NCBI GenBank assembly: GCA_003013855.2
Contig: PVNU02000853.1
Coordinates: 558,001 to 622,000 of the forward strand
Direction of reading: 5' to 3'
DNA length: 64,000 nt
Source: Liriodendron chinense
Lineage: Eukaryota; Streptophyta; Magnoliopsida; Magnoliales; Magnoliaceae
Part shown: piece by piece, positions 23,560 through 33,919 of the stretch
How positions within the stretch are numbered: the first letter of the stretch is position 1
How the letters are laid out: the number at the start of each line of letters is the position of its first letter
Made by a program: the position numbers and the translations under genes
The notes under the pieces: model-generated
What the model saw: only the letters and a program-made list of their open reading frames with translations
Database searches by the model: none
What the model was told of the DNA's origin: nothing

Positions 23560-23665
23560 GCTTGGAGGCGTCACCTACTTGGAAGAATCACGAAACTACG
23601 GAGTCCTCCCGCACTCAGGAAATCCAAAAATCAGAATACGAAAGTGCAACTCGCTGTCTGCATGT

Positions 23666-23690
23666 GGCCGACCGGTCTTGACCGGTCGGA
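23666..23690 (-). repeat. Single remaining palindrome (K)
   Basis: GGCCGACCGGTC-TT-GACCGGTCGGA. Further copies, if any, lie beyond the J insertion. Confidence 0.8.
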
Positions 23691-23899
23691 CCTGTCTGGG
23701 AGAGTGTCCAGGGAGTGCAGAGACCAAGTGATAAGTACCTAATATTGTATAATTAACCCTGGTTGTTTAGGGCATTATCATTATTTTTCTGGTTAATTAT
23801 ACCTAATTAGGCAAATTTTCAATGATCAGGTGATCAAGAGAGGTTGGACAAGATCCGAGCCAATTAAGGCGATTTAAGCCCAAAAGTAATTAATGTCAA

Positions 23900-25200
23900 G
23901 TGGGTGGCGATCCTGAAGAAAATCGAACCATAAAGATTAAAGGATGGATCATGTTCTACATTGAACCACATCACAATCGCTCTTTAGAAATCCAGATGCC
24001 AAACATGTGACACCAGGAATCCATCAATCCATCAGCCTTATGCACGGACCACCAACTCAGCAAGTGTGGAAGAGATCTCCACCGTTTAAGCATGTAGCCC
24101 ATCTAGTGGACCTCACCTTCAGACGTCCACCGTCCACTATGGACCTCACCTGTTGAGCACAACCAAACCATTTCAACCATCCCTATCAAACCTATACAAC
24201 TCATCTGTAGGTCCAGCAAAGCCATTAACACCGTCCATGATGTCTGGCATCCAGTAGATGGAGAACCCCTCCATTCCAATGGTCGGCAGCCCTTTCTGCA
24301 TCAACAAGCAGCCGGATCTCCACACAAGCAGGATTTCATCTTCACCATCTCATGTGCAGTGATGTCCACCGTCCATCCATTCAAGCAGTTGATGGACCCT
24401 ACCTTTCATACATCATCAGCAATTGAGACCATCCATCCTTCCACAACTGTGGTGGACTCAACCAGATCACCTTCATTCCACCATCCCGTCCACATGCAAC
24501 ATCAGCGCCAGCCCTGCTTCATCTCCACACGTGTGTAATCAGCAAGATCAACAGTGGCATCAAGCTACTGAGGTTCGGCCCATCATCACCATCCAGCAGG
24601 ACCGTCCAACTTCACCACCGTTCATACTCCAGCCGTCCATCCATTCATCAAGTGGACCGTCCATCTCCAGCATCCAAACTCTAAACAGTGGACCCCAGCC
24701 AATCCATGGTCACCTCACGTCCACCGTCCACATCTAGTGGCCAGATGATCATCATTAACACCGTCAAGTGGGCTCCACCAGCTAAATAACCAGCGTCCAT
24801 CCATTTCTACCCACATCACGTCCAGCAGTGGACGTCCGTCCAGCTAAACCAGCTCAGCCGTCTATCGAGATGGGCTCAAATCTCCACTGTCCAAGGTTGG
24901 ACATCAGCATCATCAATCTCCACGCCCGCATCATCATCAGCCACTCATTCAACGTCCTGCAAGGTGGACCACACCAATGTACTAGGCTGATCCACTCCAT
25001 CCATCCTGTGCAGTAATTGGATGATCCAGCATTCCCACAAGTGCTGGCCCAACTTACATCAGAACATCCATCAGCAGGAATGTGTGCAACTCATCTTTCA
25101 TCCAAACCATCCAACCATCCATTCCAAGTAGTAGTTCAAGCTACTCCAGCTCCGACGTCCAGATGGAATCCACCAGATCATCCAACAGCTGGAATTCATT
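23900..25200 (+). repeat. CCATCC/CCGTCCA-rich U3 of J
   Basis: Low-complexity sequence with many dispersed copies of TCCACCGTCCA, CCGTCCATCC and similar words. It gives long open frames rich in Pro, Ser and His, which I regard as spurious. Confidence 0.7.
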
Positions 25201-25207
25201 AAGCAAG

Positions 25208-25209
<2 letters not shown>

Positions 25210-25272
<63 letters not shown>
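25210..25272 (+). repeat. (CT)n microsatellite
   Basis: About 31 uninterrupted CT dinucleotides, some 230 bp upstream of the J TATA box. The position resembles CT-rich promoter elements of plants. Confidence 0.95.
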
Positions 25273-25274
<2 letters not shown>

Positions 25275-25502
25275 TTTCCATCCTTGGGCCAAGCAAATGC
25301 TTTCTCCATCCCCTTCTATCCATGAGCTCCAAACCTAAAGAAAAGTTTGCTTTGGGCATTCCAAGCCTAACTCCTAACCCAAACCTAAAAAGCAAAACTA
25401 TTAGCTTGGAATTGCCACCTCATCACCCAAGCCTAACTCCAAGCCTAAACCTAGAGAAGATTTTCTTTGAGTGCCACCTAGGCTTGGAGCTTCTCATGAG
25501 GT

Positions 25503-25510
25503 TATAAAAG
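25503..25510 (+). promoter_or_regulatory. TATA box of J LTR
   Basis: TATAAAAG in GGTTATAAAAGGAGC. Confidence 0.72.
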
Positions 25511-25667
25511 GAGCTCCTCTCCCTCTCATTTGAATCATCCTTCAAATCCAAACTCCTCTCTACAACTCTTCTCTTCTTTAGTTTTCTTTCTTTCTTTCTT
25601 TTGTAATGTAGAGTAGTTTTCCCTTTTGTAGAAGTTTTAGTCTTCCATTGTAGCATGGTTAGCTAAA

Positions 25668-25687
25668 CCTCTAGCTAAGGCTAGGGG
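25668..25687 (+). other. LTR stem-loop (J)
   Basis: CCTCTAGC-TAAG-GCTAGGGG: an 8-bp stem with one G-T pair. It occupies the same place relative to TATA as in the other LTRs. Confidence 0.65.
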
Positions 25688-25809
25688 TGAAGCCTTTGAA
25701 GAAATTTGTAAGCTTTGGTTCTTTCAGTTCAACAGTTGTGCTTGAATGTTGGATTTCTCTTTAGTTGATTGGTTCGATTATCCACCTCAGCGGACGCTAT
25801 TGTTGCGTA

Positions 25810-26230
25810 AGCCCCTTGATCCATCGTCGACTCTGGGCACATTGGATGCTTGGGATCCCTTGCACACCAATTAGCTAGTTCATGATCGATAAAGTTCCTT
25901 GATCCATTGTCGACTCCGGGCATGATGGATGCTTTGGATTCCCTACGATCATCGAGCTAGTGCAGGTAAAGTCATCGATCTGTAAAATCCCTTGATCCAT
26001 TATAGACTCCGAGCACATTGGATGCTTTGGATTCTCTGCGATCGATGGACGAGATCTTAACGGTTGGATCTGTTAATCATAGCCTCTTATCTTGTAAGTA
26101 TGCATTTAATAGTATGATTTGTGATCTTATCGATTGAATTTTTGGCAAAGTATTTGATCTGTATAATTTCTTGATCCATTGTCGACTCCGAGCATAGTGG
26201 ATGATTGGAATTCCCTACGATCACCTAACG
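25810..26230 (+). repeat. Tandem repeat in R/U5 of J
   Basis: Four copies of a unit containing CCTTGATCCATTGTCGACTC, then GGATGCTTTGGATTCCCT and CGATC, beginning near 25812, 25897, 25991 and 26169. The spacing is irregular, and a further degenerate stretch lies between the last two. Confidence 0.85.
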
Positions 26231-26610
26231 AGTGCTTTATGGTTAAATCAATCGGTTTAGATCACTATCTTTTATGAAATATGCAAGTGATTGAACCGCT
26301 TTATTTTCCGATTAGAATGGATCTTTATTCGATTCCAGTTGAGTTATAGTTGGACTAATGAATCAAACATTGTGGATAAATCAAAGGTGGATCCCTAATG
26401 CCTTAGCCCCCTTTTCTATTTTTGTCTTTCATCATACACACAACTTGCTCCACTCTTGTGGATTAAACTAGATTTCATCTCACTCACTTAAATTAATTCC
26501 TCTAAGTATTCTTAACCTCAATCCCTGTGATTCGACCTCAGTCTCACTGAGTATTTTACTACTTCTCTACTTGCACTTGGGTATACAATCTTCGGGTTGT
26601 AATAAGTTTT

Positions 26611-26628
26611 TGGCGCCGTTGCCGGGGA
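26611..26628 (+). other. Primer-binding site of element J (tRNA-Asp)
   Basis: TGGCGCCGTTGCCGGGGA, identical to that of B. Confidence 0.9.
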
Positions 26629-26784
26629 TTGTAACGATTATAGAATATTTTCATCATTTTTTTTTTGTATATATATTGTTAATAGCTTACTAACTTCTTT
26701 TATTTTGTTGTTTTTAGGAATTACTCATAGCCAAGTGTTATTCTTCCCGGGTAACCTCTTTCCTTATCTCTTTGCTTAGTGTTT
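26629..26784 (+). other. Short leader of element J
   Basis: Only about 155 bp, against about 540 bp in B, F and I. It contains a pyrimidine-rich run ending in TTTTTAG (near 26717). No ORF is seen. Confidence 0.6.
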
Positions 26785-27664
26785 ATGCATAAGTGGACTC
26801 GTGATCACACAAGACGCCTTCTAAGCGACGGAATTTTGGTTGAAGGTTTATCCGATCACCGTGTTAGAAAATTTCTCGATACTTGTGAGTTAACCATAAA
26901 CATGGCCGATGACTATGATCAGGATGAGAATGAAGTACATAATGAGCCACCATTTAAGAGTTTACGTGATTAGTTACAACCTACAAGAATGAGTACTCCT
27001 TGTATGGTTTTCCCAGTAAACGCAGGGAACATTGATTTTAAACCTGGAGTAATACAGTTACTTCCCAAATTTCATGGACTTAACTCTGAAAGTCCCTACT
27101 TACATTTGAGGGAATTTGATGAAGTAGTCGCTACCTTGCATTACGACAATGTCACCGATGACGTAGTTAGGCTAAAGTTATTTCCCTTTTCTTTGAAGGA
27201 AAAGGCTAAATCTTGGCTACACTCCTTGAGGCCGAGATCCAGCGGAACATGGCAAGAAATGACTAGGGAATTTCTCAAGAAGTTTTTCCCTATTCATAAA
27301 ACCAACACCTTGAGACGGAACATCATGAATTTCTCCCAAAAGGAGAATGAAACATTTTTTCGGTGTTGGGAACGTTTCAAGGAACTCCTACACACCTACC
27401 CACATCATGGCTTTGAATCATGGCGAGTGATTAGTTTCTTTTATGATGGGTTAAATTCAGACCAACTCCAATTTTTAGAAATGATGTGTAATGGTGAGTT
27501 CATGAGCAAAGGTTCTGATGAGGCTTGGGATTACTTTGATCTCTTAGCAAAAAATGCCCAATCTTGGGACACATCTGATAAACAAGATAAGATCAGGCCT
27601 AAGCCTAAGGAAAAGAGAGGTGTTTACCTTCTCGCATAGGATTACGATGTTAATGCAAGGATAG
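26785..27664 (+). pseudogene. Element J Gag, N-terminal part, cut by element F
   Basis: ATG at 26785 gives MHKWTRDHTRR, the counterpart of MPHWARDSNNR in B. The gag core (PKFHGLNSES to PHHGFESWR) is complete. In-frame TAG codons lie at 26971-26973 and 27637-27639. Coding stops at 27664, where element F is inserted after ARI; the candidate duplication is gatag (27660-27664). The zinc knuckle is not reached. Confidence 0.9.
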
Positions 27665-27897
27665 TGTTGAGCTCTTAAATGTGCATATTCTAACCCCATT
27701 TTATCACTAATTATGCTTGAAATACATGATTAAAGACCCAACTAATGCATGGTTTTGTGGTTATAGGAATGAGAGAGAAGAGTCATCAATAGAAGGCAAA
27801 GACGCTATTTACAAGCATTGAAGATCACAAGATCAAGCGTCAAAGGATGGAAGAAAGAAGCAAAGGAGAGAAGAAAGAAAGCAGAAGAATACACTGA

Positions 27898-28137
27898 AGA
27901 CCGGTCGTCCATAGCCCAGGACCGGTTGTCCGACCGGTCTAAACACTCAACAGAAGGGGCCATACTGCATAACTTGCTGGACCATCCACGACCGGTCGTC
28001 CACTACTCAGACCGGTCGTGCTACCGGTCCTCAAATTAAAAATCTGAATTCGAATTTATGAAAAAGCCTCTGGACAATTTTTGCGTTTTTGAGACCGGTC
28101 GTCCAGGAGCTCAGATCGGTCGTGCGACTGGTCGTCT
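27898..28137 (+). repeat. Variant palindrome array (F)
   Basis: Uses ACCGGTCGTCC units in pairs rather than the 22-bp palindrome of B, H and I. This points to a separate amplification of the same ACCGGT core. Confidence 0.75.
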
Positions 28138-28222
28138 GCGTAACAGAGCGTGTTTCACAAGATCCAATTTTCTCTGCGCAGTCTAGGATTTCGTGCGTAA
28201 TCTGGAACTCTCCGCACCATTC

Positions 28223-28230
28223 TATAAAAG
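28223..28230 (+). promoter_or_regulatory. TATA box of F LTR
   Basis: TATAAAAG followed by GGGACCTAGGG. Confidence 0.75.
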
Positions 28231-28389
28231 GGGACCTAGGGCTTCTTCCTAAGGCATCCTAGAAGAGATTGAGCATGGTGGGAGATGGTAGAAGTTGGAT
28301 TCGAAGTTCTACAACTCCTCCTAGCTTATTTTTCTAGTTTATGCTTTGTTTAGTAGTTTTCATGTTTCCTTAGATCATGAACGGCTAAA

Positions 28390-28411
28390 CCTCTTAACTA
28401 GGGCTAAGAGG
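28390..28411 (+). other. LTR stem-loop (F), one mismatch
   Basis: CCTCTTAAC-TAGG-GCTAAGAGG. One G-to-A change breaks a pair next to the loop. Confidence 0.65.
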
Positions 28412-29207
28412 TGAAGCTTGTAGTGAATTAAAGATGTTTCAATTCGTTAGATTTGGTTTCAAGTTGGATTATTAGTGAAGAATAATGGTTTGAAGTTTAA
28501 ATAAAGTTCTAAGTAGTTTTTCTTAATCTTATGATGGCTCATGGATGTTTAGAAGAATTGCTTGAGTTCTTAATTGTTTTAAGTTATTCTAGACCTATAT
28601 GATCTGACGAATTGGATTCAATACGCTCTAGACATATGATCCTCATGTGGGAACTTCATACCAAAAGTCTATTTTTCTGGAATTTCTTGATTATGTGAGA
28701 TTGTGTATGTGATTTGGATCAAGTTCAAATCATGATCTAATTATGCTTAGTGACAGAGTTTAATGATGATTATGATTGTGATCTTAACCTATTAGAATTA
28801 GGATTGACCTATGCAATTGAGTGTGCTCAAGTCCTAGCTTGAATTGAGAGAATCATGTGCATGATCCACACCTATGACAGATTGGTTGTTTTAACTGCTC
28901 TATCATCCAACTAGATAGAACTTAATTTCGATTCTAGTTGAGAAAGTGAGAAACCACAGCGAATTGAGCATCAAGGATTGCTACAAGTGGATCCTTGAAC
29001 CCCTAGTGCCTTTATTAATTGATTACTTTTAGTTTAGTTCAAAAGTGTTATCTTCATCAAATTACTCAAATTCTGATAGTTAGCTCTTCAGTAGAAACCA
29101 TTAGAAGTATTCTATGATTTCCTACACAAGTTCCTGTTGATCGACCTCGGTCTTACCGAGATTATTACTACATCGCAACCCTACACTTGGGGAAGCGAAC
29201 AAGTTTT

Positions 29208-29225
29208 TGGCGCCGTTGTCGGGGA
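29208..29225 (+). other. Primer-binding site of element F (tRNA-Asp)
   Basis: TGGCGCCGTTGTCGGGGA, with one C-to-T change from the B site. Confidence 0.88.
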
Positions 29226-29766
29226 CTTTGACGGTTTTAACAGAATTTCTAAAGATAGTTTCTATTGAAATTTTTAGGAATAGTACTAACTTAGTTTGTT
29301 TTATTTGATTTTTTCTTTTGCAGGGATTTTAAGAAGTTGAGGAAGAAGTTAGGGATCTTGAGTTCTCAAATCAGGTTTTATCTTTCTAACCTTAATCTTC
29401 TTCTTCCCTTATTCATTCCTATCATATTCATCTCTTGTAGAGTGGGTGGAGATTCCTTTTTGGATCTCTGATAGGTTGGCCTTGTGCCACCTTGATTCCT
29501 ATTGGTCGGCACTGCCGTCTTAGATCACCTTGTGTTCAGAGATTTCTCTTCTTAATCATATTCCTCTTTCTTCTTTATCTGCACTTTTCTCAAAAGATTC
29601 AAAGAGTGGATGGGGAGTTCTCTGAACCCCTATTGACCAGGAGAAATCGGTCTCTATCCTTGCTTCTGGCTCAGCCATTGCAAGGCACCTTGTGCTTCAG
29701 TCTTAGAGAGAAGTAAAGGAAGGAAGGAATAATTCTTCTTTCTTGTTTCATTCTTTTAGGATTTGC
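29226..29766 (+). other. Leader of element F
   Basis: About 540 bp, homologous to the leaders of B, I and H, with the pyrimidine run ending TTTTGCAG near 29324. No ATG-initiated ORF is supported. Confidence 0.65.
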
Positions 29767-31722
29767 ATGCCACATTGGGCTCGGGATTCTAATAACCGAC
29801 TCATTAGTGAAGGGGGAATAGTAGAAGGAATTGATAGAGAGCCACGTGCTAAGAGACATTTAAATTCTCCAATTTTGTCTGAAAGTATGGCTGCAAATCA
29901 ACCCAATCCTATGGCCAATCAAAATCTAGGCCAAAACCAAACCGAAACGGGAGAGAATGTGGTTGAGAATGTTCCCCGACCCAGAACATTACGTGATTAC
30001 TTGCAACCAGCAAGAGCGAGCACTCCCTCGTGCATAGTTTTTCCACAAAATGCAGGGAACGTAGATTTGAAACCGGGAGTAATCCAACTCCTCCCGACAT
30101 TCCATGGACTAGACAGTGAAAGTGCCTATCAACATCTTAAAGAGTTGATGAGGTGATAGCCACAATGCACTTTGCAAATGTAACCGATGATGTGGTGAGA
30201 CTTAAATGATTTCCTTTTACCCTTAAAGAGAAAGCTAAAGGTTGGCTTCATGCATTAAGGCCAAGATCAATTGGCACATGGACTGAGATGTCTAGGGAGT
30301 TCATTAAAAAGTTCTTCCCTACTCACAAAACAAACATGTTGAGGCGCCTTATCATGAATTTTGCCCAAAAGGAGGACGAGACCTTCTTCCAATGTTGGGA
30401 GAGGTTCAAGGACTTGTTAAATGCATGCCCACATCATGGCTATGAAATTTGGCGGGTAATAAGCTTTTTCTATGAAGGACTGACTTCACCCATGCACCAA
30501 TTCATAGAGATGATGTGTAATGGAGAATTCATGAATAAGGAAGCCGAGGAAGCATGAGACTATTTTGATGAATTGGCCGAGAATGCACAGTCTTGGGATA
30601 CATCTAGACCAACAAATTCAAAGACAGGCCAGCAAAAGGAAAAAGGACGAATTTATGTCCTCTCAGAAGAAGATAATATAAGTGCACGTGTGGCAAGCCT
30701 CACAAGAAAAGTTAAGGCCATGGAATTGAAGAAAGGAGAGACGATCAACTCAAAAGACGTTGAAACTGTTTGTGGAATTTGTGCCGAAAATCAACATACT
30801 ACAAAAGATTGTCCCACAATTTCAGCAGTCCAAGATATCTTACAAGAACAATCAAATGTCATAAACAGTTATCAACGGACATTTAGTACTCCAAACTCAA
30901 ACACGTATAATTCTAGTGGGAAGAACCATCCCAACTTCAGTTGGAGGAATGGACCCACTACGAATGCAAACAATACCCCTCAAGCTCAACCTCTACTGGG
31001 TCCATCCCTAGTCATTACACCAAAAGTTACGCTAGAGGAGATGTTGGGTGCATTCGTATCGGTTCAAGCTGAATATAACAAGACTAATTCTCTGAAAATA
31101 GATAGGTTCATGCAAGAGCAATTGAAATTTAATCAAAATTCAACTCAAGCCATCAATGACTTGAAAACCTCAATGTCTAGGGTTAATCTCACCTCAGTGT
31201 TAGGGAAAAAGGCACACTTCCTACCCAACCTCTTCCTAACCCAAGGACCTAATTTGAGATACAAGACACAAGCTCATCCTCCCAACATACGGAGCATGTT
31301 TAAGCTATCACCACTTTGAGAAGTGGGAAAATAATCGATAAATCTAATCCGGTGAAGGCCCTAAAGCCTAATGAACCACAAATTTCTAAAGAGGATGATA
31401 GCCTGAACAACACTCCACAAGAGAAAGAACCGGAAAGGCAATACAAGCCGGTTGCCCCGTTTCCCCAAAGGTTGATTTCACCCAAACCTTTCGACAAAAC
31501 ACTGAAAATTTTAAAGGTTTTTAAGCAAGTGAAGATCAACATCCCGTTGTTGGATGCTATAACGCAAATACCATCATATGCCAAATTTCTAAAGGAATTG
31601 TGTACAGTCAAAAGGAAACACAATGTTCATAACAAAGTACTTTTGACTGATAATTTGAGTGTTATTATCAAACAAGAGGTGCCCCAAAAATACAAGGATC
31701 CAGGTAGTCTAACCATCTCATG
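29767..31722 (+). pseudogene. Element F Gag (broken), cut by D before protease
   Basis: ATG at 29767 (MPHWARDSNN). Breaks relative to B and I are a one-base loss near 30147, a stop at about 30208 (AAATGATTT where others have AAATTCTTT), TGA at 30556-30558 for Trp, and a one-base loss near 31180. The CCHC knuckle (CGICAENQHTTKDC, near 30772) is intact. The frame reaches PTISC, just before the protease active site, where the LTR of D begins. It is the most damaged of the MPHWARD-type gags. Confidence 0.9.
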
Positions 31723-32372
31723 TGTTATAGCCAAAAAGCGATGGTCGAAGATATCAAAGAGCCCTCATGGTCGAGGCTCGCATATCGTAAAAGTACGGTA
31801 TACAACTCCCGAACCACCGAGTCCTCATGGTCAAGGCTCGCATATCGTAAAAGTATGGTATACACCCCCGAATATGCGAGCAGCTTGGCTCGTGGTCGTT
31901 GAAAGGGGCCACATCTCAACATGCGAGCAGTTATCCCCGAGCCCGAACATGCCCATATAGGCCGGTTTTGGGCTTATCTCTGTTCATGGCTCCGGACCTC
32001 AGGGGATCACCATCAGGGAACGTAATCAACCAGATGTATAACTGGAGTATGACATCCCCTTATCTAGGGAATAATAGGATAAACACCTTATCCTCAGAAA
32101 TCAAAAGTAATCTTAACGTCTTGCGTAACAGACTGGATCACCCAGATATGTATAAATAGATGACTCCACAGAGAATAAAGGTACACAATCTCTAAGCCCA
32201 TATCCCGCTTTTTACTTTACAACCATGTCCCGTCTGACTTAAGCTTCGGAGGGCAAACGGCTAGACACCGGCCACCCTTAGTTTTCTCTTGTATTCTTTC
32301 AGGTTCGGTGGGAAGTTGGGTTGAAGGAAGGTGAACGTCTGGAGGACCCTGTTACCAAATCCGACGTAAACA
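31723..32372 (+). repeat. 5' LTR of element D
   Basis: 650 bp, TGTTATAGCC...GTAAACA, same family as the C LTR. It has two copies of a roughly 62-bp unit containing GGCTCGCATATCGTAAAAGT (near 31777 and 31839) and a TATA box at 32151-32158. Confidence 0.87.
32151..32158 (+). promoter_or_regulatory. TATA box of D LTR
   Basis: TATAAATA, about 220 bp before the LTR end. Confidence 0.7.
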
Positions 32373-32440
32373 GATTGGTGCCGTCTGTGAGAACAGGTCA
32401 CTGAATTAACCATTCTAATCATTGATCGTTATCTCCCACC
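32373..32440 (+). other. Primer-binding area and leader of element D
   Basis: The first bases after the LTR are GATTGGTGCCGTCTGTGAG, a mutated form of the TTGGCGCCGTCTGTGG sites common in Tat-like elements. The leader is only 68 bp. Confidence 0.7.
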
Positions 32441-33919
32441 ATGCCTCCTAAAAAGATGGTTCATCCCTCCACTTTAGGACAGACATTACCTCCGCCTGAC
32501 ATGACTGAACCAGCACCTAATCTCCCTCAGACTGCTTCGACGGGCATACCCCAAGGAGAGCCTAACGTGCCATAACAAAACCCATTTTTCGATGTATCTG
32601 GCAGTCAAGAAGACGTTATGCGTTTCTTCGGAAACACACTTCTAACTCTCAAAGCCAGGCTTCAAACCTTATCTAATCGGCTTGATCAGCACTTTCCGGA
32701 ACCACAACAACAACCTCCAGAAGGGCTGCCGGTGTAACCTTTACCAGTGGCTTCCAGACATTCTACGGGCGAGCCACGAACCCAGCCAAATCCCCCTCCT
32801 TCAAATCGAATGCCACCCGGGAATCAAGTCCCAGTACCCCCTCCACATTCTATACACTCCAGTGCCTCCCGTCAACAACAATCTCAAGGGTCTGCTATCG
32901 AAACTTCAAGCTACACCTTACCATGGGAAGGAGATCTCAAAAGAATCCAGGATTGCTTTGACGATATGGAACAGCGATATCGGACTAATCTACCACCTAT
33001 TTCTATTGCGTCAATCCACCGATCCGAATCTCCCTTCACCCGCGAGGTCATAGAGGCACCCTTACCTAAGAAATACCACACGCCTATCATCGCTCTGTAT
33101 ACAGGCACTGGCAATCCTCTCGAACATCTGGAGACGTATAAGTTTCTTATGGAGCTAGAGGGACATGGTTCAGAAATTATGTGTAGGGATTTTTCCCTAA
33201 CCCTAAAGGATGCAGCGCGTACATGGTTCTGGGGCCTAAAACCCTGGTCCATCGGATCCTTCTCTCAATTATCGGAGCTCTTCCTCTCTCAGTTCATGGG
33301 GAGCATCTGTACCAAAAAGCCGGCATCTCATTTAATGGACCTAAAGCAGCAACATGGGGAGACCATTAAGGAGTTTACAGTTCGGTTCACTGCAGAAGTC
33401 GTCCAGACTGAAGGTTATACCGAAGATAAAGGCCTCACCGCCCTTATAGCCGGAATTACAAGTGAAAAATTCCAGTTCGCCCTGGAAAAGAACCCTCCTA
33501 AAACTATGACAGAATTCCAAGCAAAGGCTCAAAAGTACATCAATGCAGAAGAAGTCGCTTTGGCACGTCACGGTATACGGGGCAAGAAGCGTAAGTCTGA
33601 GGATATCTCTCCTCCTGTTAAGAAATATCGGCGTGATCGACGGGATCTTTCCCCAAAGAAGCCCTACTTTGGTAAATATCATAACTATACACCTCTTAAC
33701 CAATCTCCTGAGAAAGTGTTAATGGAGATCAAGCACAAATCGTATGTGAAGTGGCCCTCAAAGATCAAGTCTAATCCCGAAAAAAGAGACAAGAGAAAGT
33801 TCTGCTATTTTCATAAAGATCATGGGCACAACACCCAACATTGTATATCATTAAAAGATCACATCGAAGCCCTGATTCGAAAGGGTCATCTCCGAGATTA
33901 CGTAGCACGACAGGGTTAG
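32441..33919 (+). pseudogene. Element D Gag, Tat type
   Basis: ATG at 32441 (MPPKKMVHP) is in frame with the main body, but TAA codons at 32573 and 32735 and TAG at 33917 interrupt it. The body holds LPKKYHTPIIALYTG, the gag core (LTLKDAARTWFWGLKPW to TEDKGLTALIAGI), a basic segment after the gag core, and FHKDHGHNTQHC followed by LKDHIEALIRKGHLRDYV. That last block replaces a normal zinc knuckle and is characteristic of Tat/Ogre-like gags. The 390-codon stretch from 32747 is open. Confidence 0.92.

Larger units (their letters stand above)
22627..23728 (-). mobile_element. Element K: partial Athila-like LTR, minus strand, truncated by J
   Basis: Starts at the U5 end with TATTTGCTTCCCC where other copies read TGTTCGCTTCCCC; both differences are transition-type. 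It runs to 23728, where the LTR of J begins. It holds a stem-loop (23392-23413), TATA (23552-23559) and one intact palindrome (23666-23690). aagac (22622-22626) may be its duplication; the partner is not in the window. Confidence 0.85.
23729..26604 (+). repeat. 5' LTR of element J (about 2.9 kb)
   Basis: Starts TGATAAGTACC. The end is set by the spacing to the PBS (agtttt, as in the other elements), giving ...GTAATA with TA in place of CA. U3 (about 23900-25200) is dense in CCATCC and CCGTCCA words. It is followed by a CT microsatellite (25210-25272), a TATA box (25503-25510), a stem-loop (25668-25687) and a tandem repeat (25810-26230). Confidence 0.8.
23729..27664 (+). mobile_element. Element J: Athila-like element with a long, distinct LTR; 5' part only
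   Basis: A 2.9-kb 5' LTR, tRNA-Asp PBS, short leader and the first 293 codons of gag. It is cut at 27664 by element F; the rest of J lies beyond the window, on the far side of F and D. The candidate left duplication is ccaag (23724-23728). The LTR differs from the others over most of its length. Confidence 0.85.
27665..29201 (+). repeat. 5' LTR of element F
   Basis: 1537 bp, TGTTGAGCTC...GCGAACA. It holds a palindrome-like array (27898-28137), TATA (28223-28230), a stem-loop with one mismatch (28390-28411) and the U5 inverted repeat near 29146-29160. Confidence 0.92.
27665..31722 (+). mobile_element. Element F: Athila-like element, 5' part, cut by D
   Basis: 5' LTR (27665-29201), tRNA-Asp PBS, leader and gag up to the start of protease. 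Element D enters at 31722, just before the protease active site. The rest of F lies beyond the window. Confidence 0.9.

Noticed and set aside
24423..25507. Long Pro/Ser/His-rich open frames in the J LTR, ending in a Ser/Leu run
   Set aside because: They are explained by CCATCC-type low complexity and the CT microsatellite.
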